Shown here: positions 1 to 7,251 of the stretch, in pieces
Numbering within the stretch: position 1 is the first letter of the stretch
How the letters are laid out: each line of letters opens with the position of its first letter
Source: Acidimicrobiia bacterium
GTDB taxonomy: Bacteria > Actinomycetota > Acidimicrobiia > Acidimicrobiales > Bin134
Reading direction: 5' to 3'
DNA length: 46,138 bases
Assembly (NCBI GenBank): GCA_022822905.1
Contig: JAJDYE010000020.1
Location: 1 to 46,138, forward strand
The notes under the pieces: model-generated
Seen by the model: only the letters and a program-made list of their open reading frames with translations
Databases searched by the model: none
What the model was told of the DNA's origin: nothing
Program-made: the position numbers and the translations under genes

Positions 1-281
1 TCGCCCATCCAGCCGATCTTGATGGAGTCCGAGGTCACGCCGCTGTCCGGGTTGTCCGGCACGGACATGGCGTCGTCCATGGGCTCGGCGTCGTCCATGG
101 GCTCGGCGTCGTCCATGGGCTCCTCGTCGTCCATGGGCTCGGCATCGTCCATGGGAGCCTCGGTGGCCTCAGGCGCAGGCGCGGCTGCTCCGTCGTCATC
201 GTCGTCGTTGCCGCACGCGGCGACCACCAGCGTCAACGCGGCCAAGAGCGCGAGAAGCTTGTACAGCAGTGATTTCTTCAT
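1..281 (-). CDS. Branched-chain amino acid/amide ABC transporter substrate-binding lipoprotein, N-terminal part (runs off window)
   Basis: Only the first 93 codons are in the window. The ATG at 281 follows a strong GGAGGGGG ribosome site. The product starts MKKSLLYKLL, continues with a hydrophobic core, and has a lipobox ending VVAACG, so it should be exported and lipidated on Cys. An Asp/Ala/Pro-rich linker follows, with five near-identical PMDDAE hexapeptides. Then comes SDSIKIGWMG, which looks like the usual first beta strand of periplasmic-binding-protein-like Liv receptors ('DTIKIG'). It lies 68 bp downstream of the LivHMF fusion on the same strand, so it is very probably the receptor for that permease. 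The ligand cannot be read from this fragment; amino acids, amides or urea are all possible in this family. The acidic Met-Asp-Asp linker is odd and recurs in the second binding protein of this window. Confidence 0.85.
   Translation of the reverse strand, partial: MKKSLLYKLLALLAALTLVVAACGNDDDDDGAAAPAPEATEAPMDDAEPMDDEEPMDDAEPMDDAEPMDDAMSVPDNPDSGVTSDSIKIGWMG
73..155 (-). repeat. 18-bp in-frame tandem repeat encoding PMDDAE
   Basis: About 4.6 copies of an 18-bp unit (tcgtccatgggctcggcg on the plus strand) lie inside the linker of the binding lipoprotein. The copies differ only in the Ala/Glu codon. The array stays in frame, so it lengthens a flexible acidic tether just after the lipid anchor. 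Such arrays can change copy number by slippage. Confidence 0.9.
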
Positions 282-349
282 GTCCCCCTCCGAGATTTGG
301 GCTGCCGACATAGTAGGACAGCGACCTTCGACTGTCATCCTCAAGATGG

Positions 350-3300
350 TCAGTCTGATGTAGAGGTGGCTTCTCCGAGGTAGGCGGCGTCTAGCTGGTC
401 GTGGTCCACCTCAGACCGGGGGCCATGCCAGGTGATATGGCCCAGACTGATGAACGCCACCGAGTCGGCGATCTCCAGCACGTCGCGGGCCTTCTCCTCC
501 ACCAACAGCAGGGCCACCCCCCGCTCTTTGAACTCGATGAACAACTCCAGGATCTGGTTCACGATGAGCGGAGCCAGACCCAGCGACGGCTCGTCAGCGA
601 TCAGCACTTCGGGGGGATGGGCCAGCAGCGGCGCCAGGGTGAGGATCTGCTGCTCGCCCCCGGAGAGGTTGCCGGCCAATTGGTTCTGGCGCTCTCCCAG
701 GATGGGGAACCGATCACAGCACAGTTCGCGGTCTTCAGGGTTGGACAGCCAGAGCTGCATGTTCTCCCGCACGGTGAGGCCGCTGAAGATTCCCCGAGCC
801 TCGGGGGCCAGCACCACGCCCCGGCGGGCCCGGCGGTGGCTGCGCAGCGCCGTGATGTCCTCCCCGTCAAGCCGGACGGTGCCGTGGGTGGCGGGCAGAA
901 GGCCCGAAGCCACCGCGCAGGTGGTGGACTTGCCCGCGCCGTTGGGTCCCAGCAGTGCGGTGATCTCGCCCCGGGGCACCGACAGGTCGATGCCGTGAAG
1001 GGCCTCCACCAGCCCATAGCTGGCCCGCACGTTGACCAGCTCCAGCGCTGGCGGGTGATCGCCGACGTACTGGTCGCCCATTTCCTCAGCGGGTTCCGGC
1101 TCGTCGGATGGAGTCGGAGCAGTCATGACCGAAGCCGGGATCGATTCAGTAGCCGGACTCGGCTCAACAGCTTCTGCCTCTCCCCGCCACACCGCCAGCC
1201 GCCGGCGCCAGGCGTCGCGCCGCACCCGGTTCTGGGCCGCGGTGAACGCAAGGATTCCATCGGGCTCGCGGGCGAGTTGCATGGCGCCGAGGCCGAACAT
1301 GAAGGCAGTGATGTTGCGGGCCTCGTCGTATTGGTCGAACCCGTCCCAGTCGATGGGGTACCAGGAGTACACCCGGGCCAGGCAGATGAAGGCCAAACCC
1401 GCCAGCACGCCGAGGATGGGTGGCGAGAACGGCAGTCCCACCTGACGATCCCGGACGGCGGTGGCCAGCGCCGCCCCCCCGAACACGGAGGCCACCAGCA
1501 CCACATGCCACGACTCCATCCAATCCCAATGCCAGCCCTTGCCGAACGTGTGGCCGCTGGCCGCCACCATGATGCCGGCCATCACCGCGGCGCCGGGACG
1601 GCGGATGCCGACCAAGATCACTACCGCCAGCCAGAAGAGCCCGGCTTGGGTGGTGGCGGTGAACGGGGTCACGTTGCCGATGAACGTGGCAAAGAACACC
1701 CCGCCGAACCCGGCCAACAGCGCCGACAGGGCGAACACCGCCAGCTTGGTGCGAACGATCGAATGTCCCGAGGTGGCCGCGGCGGGTTCGGAGTTGCGCA
1801 CCGCGATGATGGCCCGGCCGGTCACGGAGCGCTGGAGGTTTCTCACCAACCAGGCCGCAGCCAACACCAGAATCACCAGCAGCACCGCCAGGGACTTCGT
1901 GTCTTGGAAGTCGAACGGCCCCAGTTGGGGGCGGGGGATGTCCCACCCCTTGGTGCCCTGGCCGTTTTTGAACCAGCTCCACTCGAACAGCACCCGCTCG
2001 CTCATGAAGGCCAGCGCGAGGGTGGCCAGGGCCAAGGGCAAACCACCCAACCTCAGGGCGGGCAGGGCCACGATCACGCCGAGCACCCCCGCGATTATCA
2101 CGCCCACTATCAGCGCGGGAATGAACGGCAGCCCAGTCTTGTCCAAGATCAGACCGGCGGTCATGGCGGCCATGGTCACGAAGGCCGCTTGGGCCAGGCT
2201 GACCATGCCGCCCAGGCCGGTGAGCAGCACCCAGGACATGAACACCAGGCCAAAGGCCAAGCCGGTGACCCACAGCCCCAACCAGAACTTATCGGCGAAG
2301 ACAAATACCTGGAGCACGATGAACGCCGCCCCCAGCACCCAGGGCAATTGCACCCTCCATGCCGGCAGGTCGTCGGTGTAAACGGTGGCCGGAGGCGCGT
2401 CGGCCACTACGCCGCTGCGACGAGTCCGCTCCCGGGCCATGAACAGCAGCCCCACCAGCAGCACCACGAAAGGCACCGAGCTCTCGAAACCCCGGATGTC
2501 CTGGGCGAACGTGGCATAGCGGCCTACCCAGCTGGTGACCACACCCAATGCCACGCCGCCGGCGAATGCCAGCGGTATGGAGCGCAGCCCGCCAATCACC
2601 GCGGCGGCGGTGGCGATGAACATGAACACGTTGTATTGATTGGACTCAAGGGAGTTGAACACCGGTGCGCCGATCACCCCGGCCAGCCCGGCCAGCATGG
2701 TGCCGATGATCCAGGCGGCCGACGAGGTGAACGACTCGCTGACCCCTCGCAACCCGGCCAAGTCGGGGCGGTCCACAACCGCCCGCATCTGGAGCCCGAT
2801 TCGGGTGTGGCGCATCAGCGCCCACAGCGCCACCGCGACAACCACCGCCACCACCAGCACCGCCCACTGGTTGCTGCTGATGCGCAGATCGAAGCTGCCG
2901 AGATCATAGGTCCAGGTCTCGCTGGGCACCTTCCACACCCCGGGGGTGAGGAACACGTAGTCGGTGGATTGCAGGCCCCAATCCCACGTCTTGGTGCCCA
3001 AGTCGACCAGCAAATCGGTGAGCGCGGGCAACGCCACGAGAATTCCGATGGTGGCCATTACTTTGGCCGCGTCGTTGGCTCTAGCCAGGGGTCGGAACAC
3101 CGCCACATTCAGGAGTTGGCCGAGCAGCGGACAGAACACCACCACTACAAGGAAGAACGACAGCAGCCGCATACCCAGGCTCTCGATGCCCAGGGCATTG
3201 ATCAGCTGGAAGTAGAGCATCGCCGAGGTGTAGGCGATGCCCCCATAGGCCAAGTTGAAAATGCCGGTGGAGGTGTAGCTCAGCGTGAGCCCGGCGGCGA

Positions 3301-3361
3301 TCAGCGAGTAGATGGAGCCGGCAATGGCCCCGCTCACGAGCAATTGGATGAACTCGCCCAC
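350..3361 (-). CDS. LivH-LivM-LivF fusion: branched-chain amino acid/amide ABC transporter, two permeases plus ATPase in one chain
   Basis: This 1003-residue protein joins three normally separate subunits. Residues about 1-310 are a LivH-type permease (GAIAGSIYSLIAAGLTLSY, TGIFNLAYGG). Residues about 330-700 are a LivM-type permease (GLGGMVSLAQAAF, LPALRLGGLPLALATLALAF). After a Pro/Glu/Thr-rich linker, residues about 765-1003 are a LivF-type ATPase with Walker A GPNGAGKS near 800, signature LSGGEQQ, Walker B LIADEPS and the LivF-typical GLAP. Translation starts at GTG 3361. The receptor gene follows 68 bp downstream. No separate LivG lies in the visible part of this operon; it may lie beyond the window edge, or the fused ATPase may act as a homodimer. 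LivHM fusions are known, but a triple fusion with LivF is unusual. The transporter class is certain; the substrate is not. Confidence 0.93.
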   Translation of the reverse strand: MGEFIQLLVSGAIAGSIYSLIAAGLTLSYTSTGIFNLAYGGIAYTSAMLYFQLINALGIESLGMRLLSFFLVVVVFCPLLGQLLNVAVFRPLARANDAAKVMATIGILVALPALTDLLVDLGTKTWDWGLQSTDYVFLTPGVWKVPSETWTYDLGSFDLRISSNQWAVLVVAVVVAVALWALMRHTRIGLQMRAVVDRPDLAGLRGVSESFTSSAAWIIGTMLAGLAGVIGAPVFNSLESNQYNVFMFIATAAAVIGGLRSIPLAFAGGVALGVVTSWVGRYATFAQDIRGFESSVPFVVLLVGLLFMARERTRRSGVVADAPPATVYTDDLPAWRVQLPWVLGAAFIVLQVFVFADKFWLGLWVTGLAFGLVFMSWVLLTGLGGMVSLAQAAFVTMAAMTAGLILDKTGLPFIPALIVGVIIAGVLGVIVALPALRLGGLPLALATLALAFMSERVLFEWSWFKNGQGTKGWDIPRPQLGPFDFQDTKSLAVLLVILVLAAAWLVRNLQRSVTGRAIIAVRNSEPAAATSGHSIVRTKLAVFALSALLAGFGGVFFATFIGNVTPFTATTQAGLFWLAVVILVGIRRPGAAVMAGIMVAASGHTFGKGWHWDWMESWHVVLVASVFGGAALATAVRDRQVGLPFSPPILGVLAGLAFICLARVYSWYPIDWDGFDQYDEARNITAFMFGLGAMQLAREPDGILAFTAAQNRVRRDAWRRRLAVWRGEAEAVEPSPATESIPASVMTAPTPSDEPEPAEEMGDQYVGDHPPALELVNVRASYGLVEALHGIDLSVPRGEITALLGPNGAGKSTTCAVASGLLPATHGTVRLDGEDITALRSHRRARRGVVLAPEARGIFSGLTVRENMQLWLSNPEDRELCCDRFPILGERQNQLAGNLSGGEQQILTLAPLLAHPPEVLIADEPSLGLAPLIVNQILELFIEFKERGVALLLVEEKARDVLEIADSVAFISLGHITWHGPRSEVDHDQLDAAYLGEATSTSD

Positions 3362-3432
3362 CCGATTATTTCCCCCTGGACTATTCGACCTGCGCCACTC
3401 TAGTGGCCCGTTCTGGTCAGTACATTCGTCGC

Positions 3433-4173
3433 ATGGATGACGTGCTGTTGGCCGACCTCGCCGCCGAGCATCAGGTGTTGGACGATCTGGTAGCTCCGCT
3501 GCCTATGGAGGTGTGGGCCAGGCCATCACCGTCGCCCGGATGGACGCTGGCCCACCAGATCCACCACCTGGATGTGAGCGAGGGCGCCGCGCTGCTGGCG
3601 TTGACCGGCCACAGCGACCAGGTGTTTGCCCCCACCGGCCGCTGGCCCGACCGCCCCGTGCCCGACGACCCAGCCGAAGTACTGGGCAACTGGCGATCAT
3701 CCCGGACGGCCAGTTTGGAGGTGATGGTCTCCTTGGACGCCAGAGCCCCGATTATCTGGGGCGACGGTCCCATGACCTGCCGCTCGTTCGCCACTGCTCG
3801 ATTGATGGAGACCTGGGCCCACGGCCTCGACTGCTTCACCACCGCCGGAGTCGAGCCCGTTGACACCGACCGCCTCCGCCACGTGGCCCACCTCGGCTTC
3901 CGGGCCCTCCCCTACGCCTTCCGCAGCCAAGGCGTGACCCCGCCCGCCCCGCTGTCTGAGCTCCGCCTAGAGCTGACCTCCCCCTCCGGGGAAGCCTGGA
4001 CCTACGGCGACCCCAAAGCCCCCCAGTCCATCACCGGCTCCGCCGCCCACTGGTGCCGAGTAGCCACCCGCCGCATGAACTCCGCTGATTCTGACCTCAA
4101 GGCCCACGGTCCCCTGGCCCAATCAGTAATGACCGTCGCCCGCGCTTATTTGTCGGATTCGAGTTCAGCGTAA
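3433..4173 (+). CDS. DinB/maleylpyruvate-isomerase-like protein (TIGR03084-type)
   Basis: I chose ATG 3433, giving MDDVLLADLAAEHQVLDDLV. An in-frame GTG ten codons earlier (3403) overlaps the promoter space of the divergent LivHMF gene and adds unrelated residues. The first part is the four-helix DinB-like fold of mycothiol-dependent maleylpyruvate isomerases, with 'SPGWTLAHQIHHLDVSE' carrying the conserved His pair expected to bind a divalent metal. A further conserved 'RLMETWAHGLD' helix contributes a third His. Families of this type are largely confined to Actinobacteria, where mycothiol is the low-molecular-weight thiol. The reaction of this subgroup is not known. The C-terminal part (about residues 180-247) resembles the small alpha/beta domain seen in relatives. 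It is transcribed alone, divergently from the transporter. Confidence 0.8.
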   Translation: MDDVLLADLAAEHQVLDDLVAPLPMEVWARPSPSPGWTLAHQIHHLDVSEGAALLALTGHSDQVFAPTGRWPDRPVPDDPAEVLGNWRSSRTASLEVMVSLDARAPIIWGDGPMTCRSFATARLMETWAHGLDCFTTAGVEPVDTDRLRHVAHLGFRALPYAFRSQGVTPPAPLSELRLELTSPSGEAWTYGDPKAPQSITGSAAHWCRVATRRMNSADSDLKAHGPLAQSVMTVARAYLSDSSSA

Positions 4174-4283
4174 CCCAACCATATTACTAATTTTCAGTTA
4201 TTTATAGGCACTTTCAGTATATCTGATTGGATATAGCAAACCTAGCTAGCTTTTGATACTGTCCCCGCAGGGCCCGTCCGTGG

Positions 4284-4325
4284 CTAAGGCGAGCCTTAGG
4301 CCGGGGAGAACCAACCTCCCCGGCC
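4284..4325 (+). other. Two perfect stem-loops in an untranslated stretch upstream of the amidohydrolase
   Basis: The 253-bp gap between the DinB-like gene and the amidohydrolase starts AT-rich (about 4174-4260) and then turns GC-rich. Two hairpins follow back to back: CTAAGGC-GA-GCCTTAG (4284-4299), then GGCCGGGGAG, a 7-base loop, and CTCCCCGGCC (4299-4325). There is no T-run after the second stem, so a classical intrinsic terminator is not evident. It could still end the upstream transcript, or it could be a structured 5' leader of the amidohydrolase, whose start lies about 100 bases further on. I do not recognise a known riboswitch class. Confidence 0.45.
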
Positions 4326-4426
4326 ATCTGGGCTATCTCGTACGCTAGCTGGGGATCCATGGGCCGTCAATCAATTTTGCGGCCCGCCGCCCCGCCGTCG
4401 AATGGTCAAACGTGCCAAACTTGGGC

Positions 4427-5593
4427 ATGACCGCGACGCGAGATCAGATCCGAGTAATTGACGTAGACACCCATCTAACTGAACCCCACGACCTGTGGAG
4501 CAGCCGGGCGCCGGCGGACTATGTCGACCGGCTCCCGAAGGTGGCCGATGTGGACGGGCGGCCTCACTGGGTTCTCGACGGGGAGCCCCTGGGCTTCGCC
4601 ACCGCCAGCGGCGTGGTGCGCCCCGACGGCTCCAAGGCCCTGGGCACCGAATTCTTCGGCTGGACCATCGACGAAGTGCATCCCGGCGCCTACGACATGG
4701 ACGCCCGGGTGGAGGTCATGGACCAGCTCAGCATCCACGCCCAGATCATCTACCCCAATCTGGCCGGCTTCGGCAGCCAGAAGTTCGGCCAGATCGAAGA
4801 CGTGGAACTCAAGCGGCTGTGCGTGTCGGTGTACAACGACGCCATGGCCGAGATCCAGGACAACTCTGGTGAGCGCCTGTTCCCGATGGGCCTGATCCCG
4901 TGGTGGGACATCGAGGGTTCGCTAGCCGAGGCCGAGCGCATTGTGGGCCTGGGCCTGCGGGGCATCGTGATGTGCAGTGATCCGCAGTTGCGGGGGCTGC
5001 CCGACCTGGGCGAGGAGGCTTGGCGGCCGCTGTGGGAGTTCTGCTGCGACCACGAGCTGCCGGTGAACTTCCACATCGGGGCCAGCGAGAGCTCGATGGG
5101 CTGGTTCGGCACCTCGCCGTGGCCGTCGCAGGGCGACGACCAGAAGCTGGCCATCGGCTCGGCCATGATGTACCTGACCAATGCCCGGGTGCTGGCCAAC
5201 CTGATCTTCTCCGGCGTGCTGGAGCGCCACCCAACGCTCAAGATCGTGTCGGTGGAGTCGGGCATCGGCTGGATCCCCTTCGTGCTGGAGTCGCTGGACT
5301 ATCAGATGGACCAGCTCACTATCGAGGTCCAGTCCCAGTTCAGCCTGACCCCAACCGAGTACTTCCGCCGACAGATGTACGGCTGCTACTGGTTCGAGGA
5401 CCTGTCCCCCGACCTGCTCATCAACCAGATCGGTCCCGACAACGTGCTCTTCGAGACCGATTTCCCCCACCCCACCTGCCTGTACCCCTTCGGCCTCGAA
5501 GAAGCCTCCAACGCCCTAGGCGATGTGGACGACGACGTGGCCCGCAAAGTGCTCCAAGGCAACGCCGCCGCCCTCTACAAGATCGCGGTCTAG
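4427..5593 (+). CDS. Amidohydrolase-2 family metal-dependent hydrolase (TIM barrel)
   Basis: This is a 388-residue cytosolic TIM-barrel enzyme of the amidohydrolase_2 / ACMSD-like group. The metal-binding N-terminal motif is IDVDTHLTEP (residues 11-20; ligand-type Asp and His). A central 'LPVNFHIGAS' supplies the second metal His, and the C-terminal 'NVLFETDFPHPT' carries the conserved active-site Asp of the last strand. The ATG at 4427 is preferred over the GTG at 4412, which adds five poorly conserved residues. In actinobacteria such proteins sit in aromatic, steroid or heterocycle breakdown clusters and act as decarboxylases or ring-cleavage hydrolases. The nearby crotonase, oxidoreductase and LLM enzymes suggest a catabolic role here too, but the substrate cannot be read from the sequence. 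Confidence 0.85.
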   Translation: MTATRDQIRVIDVDTHLTEPHDLWSSRAPADYVDRLPKVADVDGRPHWVLDGEPLGFATASGVVRPDGSKALGTEFFGWTIDEVHPGAYDMDARVEVMDQLSIHAQIIYPNLAGFGSQKFGQIEDVELKRLCVSVYNDAMAEIQDNSGERLFPMGLIPWWDIEGSLAEAERIVGLGLRGIVMCSDPQLRGLPDLGEEAWRPLWEFCCDHELPVNFHIGASESSMGWFGTSPWPSQGDDQKLAIGSAMMYLTNARVLANLIFSGVLERHPTLKIVSVESGIGWIPFVLESLDYQMDQLTIEVQSQFSLTPTEYFRRQMYGCYWFEDLSPDLLINQIGPDNVLFETDFPHPTCLYPFGLEEASNALGDVDDDVARKVLQGNAAALYKIAV

Positions 5594-5608
5594 CGGCGGA
5601 AAGCTCGC

Positions 5609-6349
5609 CTAGAGATCCTCGTAGTCGATCCGATCGCTGCGGGCCGGTTGGCGGCCGGTTTTGAACGGGCACAGCGGGGCGTCTACCAGCAGGATTCGGT
5701 GCCACCTTTCCACGAGGTCGTCCACCGCGCTCTGCCACCGGGCCAGGCCCGGGTCGGTGCGCTGGGCCTTCTCGAACTCGGCCCATGCCTCCCAGGTGGG
5801 GATGGCCCACAGCAGGAAGGCCTCGTCGCCGGCCACCATGGCCGTTTCCCACGCCCCGGCCAGCTCCCAGCCAAAGGGCTCATGGGCGGCTATGGCGTCG
5901 GTGCGCACCCGCTCCAAGAACTCGGCCGACGTCCCCTGTTTGAGGCTCACCTGCTCGTGGGCGTAGCACTCGCCGGTGACGCCGTCGGCGCACAGCTCCT
6001 CGATGGTCCGGGTCCAGGGGGCGGGCACTAGCAGCCGGTCGGTCCCCCCGCTGCGGTAGTTGGCCGCCTGAGCCCACCACTTGGCCAGTTTGGGGTCTTG
6101 GGCCCCGGCACCCTGGCACTCGAGGCGGAATGAGGTGGCCATGCCGTCCCAGCCGTCCTCCTCCCAGAGGTTCAGCACCTGCGGCCAGCCCCTTGTGGTG
6201 CCAACGATGGCCCACACCCCGTAACAGAGCTGATCGCGTTCGTCTTGGGCGATGGGCGACCAGTTGGCCGTCATGTGGTGCATGTAGTTGGCCCGGTTGT
6301 GGCCGATGATGTCGATGAACTCGTGGATGTAGAGCTTGTGGTTGGCCAC
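5609..6349 (-). CDS. NIPSNAP-like / dimeric alpha-beta barrel protein, function unknown
   Basis: About 246 residues. I prefer the GTG start at 6349, because GAGGA lies seven bases upstream. A TTG at 6355 would overlap the crotonase stop and sit too close to that site. The protein has two similar halves, one beginning 'KLYIHEFIDIIGHNRANYMHHM' style and one around 'QVSLKQGTSAEFLERV', each followed by a Trp-rich strand ('GVWAIVGTTRGWPQVLNLWE' and 'AFLLWAIPTWEAWAEFEKA'). This duplicated ferredoxin-like layout is typical of NIPSNAP-type dimeric barrels. No catalytic motif is evident. It is translationally linked to the upstream crotonase gene, so the two probably serve one pathway. The assignment is by fold impression only. 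Confidence 0.6.
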   Translation of the reverse strand: MANHKLYIHEFIDIIGHNRANYMHHMTANWSPIAQDERDQLCYGVWAIVGTTRGWPQVLNLWEEDGWDGMATSFRLECQGAGAQDPKLAKWWAQAANYRSGGTDRLLVPAPWTRTIEELCADGVTGECYAHEQVSLKQGTSAEFLERVRTDAIAAHEPFGWELAGAWETAMVAGDEAFLLWAIPTWEAWAEFEKAQRTDPGLARWQSAVDDLVERWHRILLVDAPLCPFKTGRQPARSDRIDYEDL

Positions 6350-6351
6350 GA

Positions 6352-7167
6352 TCAATCCTCGTCACTCCGGTTGAAGTTGGGCGTGCGCTTGTTCAAGAAG
6401 GCATCCACCGCCTCCCGATGATCGTCGGTGTCGAAGGTGATGGCCTCCAGCGCGAAGGCCAGGTCGTAGAGACGGTTGACCCGGTCTTCCAGCTCCTTGT
6501 TGCACAGCCGCTTGTTGAACTCAACGGCGTGGCGGGGCCCGGCGGCCAGCCGCCGGGCCATGGTGGTGGCCGAGGCCAGCACCTCCTCCGCGGGCACCAC
6601 GTGGTTCACCAGGCCGAAGCGCTCGGCTTGGGCGGCGTCGAGCAGGTCGCCGGTCATCAGCAGCTCCTTGGCCCGGTTGAGTCCCACCAACAGCGGCCAC
6701 AGCACCGCTCCCCCGTCGCCGGCCACCAACCCGGCGTTCACATGAGGGTCGCCGATCCGGGCGGCATCGCTCAGGTAAACGATGTCGCAGAACAGGGCCA
6801 GCGAGGCACCCAGCCCGATGGCGTGGCCGTTGACCGCGGCCACCATCGGCTGGCGGACCCGCAGAGCGCCGCGGGCGATGTCGATGCCGTCGTCGAGCAG
6901 GTCGGGACGCCCCTCGGGATAGCCGGTCTCCAGGTTCTCCTCCATCACCGCGAAGTCGGCCCCCACGCAGAACGACCGGCCCGCGCCGGTGAGCACCACC
7001 GCCCGCACCTCAGCGTCCTCGGCGATGCGGCGGTACAAGTCCCTCAGGTCGAGGTGCATCTGCTTGTTGAGGCCGTTGCCCCGGTCGGGCCGGTTCAGCG
7101 TGGCGGTGAGCACTCCGGAGGAGTCGAGCTCCGTGGCGATGGTTTCCAATCCGTACCGGTCAGCCAT
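6352..7167 (-). CDS. Enoyl-CoA hydratase/isomerase (crotonase) family protein lacking the two canonical catalytic glutamates
   Basis: A 271-residue crotonase-fold protein. The CoA/oxyanion-hole motif is AGRSFCVGAD (62-71) and the second oxyanion strand is NGHAIGLGASLALFCD (113-128). In classical enoyl-CoA hydratases the latter motif carries the first catalytic Glu, and a following PE..xG..PGxGG motif carries the second. Here those positions are Ser (about 122) and His (about 142, in DPHVNAGLVAGDGG). It is therefore unlikely to be an ordinary hydratase; isomerase, hydrolase, dehydratase or C-C lyase activity on an acyl-CoA is possible. It starts at ATG 7167, overlaps or abuts the NIPSNAP-like gene, and is divergent from the oxidoreductase at 7252 across an 84-bp region with direct repeats. 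Confidence 0.85.
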   Translation of the reverse strand: MADRYGLETIATELDSSGVLTATLNRPDRGNGLNKQMHLDLRDLYRRIAEDAEVRAVVLTGAGRSFCVGADFAVMEENLETGYPEGRPDLLDDGIDIARGALRVRQPMVAAVNGHAIGLGASLALFCDIVYLSDAARIGDPHVNAGLVAGDGGAVLWPLLVGLNRAKELLMTGDLLDAAQAERFGLVNHVVPAEEVLASATTMARRLAAGPRHAVEFNKRLCNKELEDRVNRLYDLAFALEAITFDTDDHREAVDAFLNKRTPNFNRSDED

Positions 7168-7197
7168 GGGTTTAGCTTCGCACTTTGCAGACTGGAT

Positions 7198-7230
7198 GGT
7201 GGATTTCAGGCCGGGTGGTGGATTTCAGGC
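7198..7230. promoter_or_regulatory. Direct repeat in a divergent intergenic region, possible operator
   Basis: The 14-mer GGTGGATTTCAGGC occurs at 7198-7211 and again at 7217-7230, 19 bp apart start to start, so both copies lie on nearly the same DNA face. It sits between the crotonase (minus) and the oxidoreductase (plus), where one regulator could control both. The role is inferred from position only; a simple sequence duplication is the alternative. Confidence 0.35.
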
Positions 7231-7251
7231 GCGGTGGGCGAAGCTAGGCGG

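Noticed and set aside
73..155. Regular repeats resembling a CRISPR array
   Set aside because: The units are contiguous without unique spacers, stay in frame and encode a lipoprotein linker. The same applies to 16088-16239.
401..3403. A 1000-codon open frame on the plus strand opposite the LivHMF fusion
   Set aside because: Its product is Gly/His/Gln/Arg-rich low complexity, the usual antisense shadow of a GC-rich gene; the minus-strand product has clear Liv motifs.
6418..7251. An in-frame extension of the oxidoreductase gene upstream to 6418
   Set aside because: It is antisense to the crotonase and has no family similarity; the MDR family starts at MRAWVVEG (7252).
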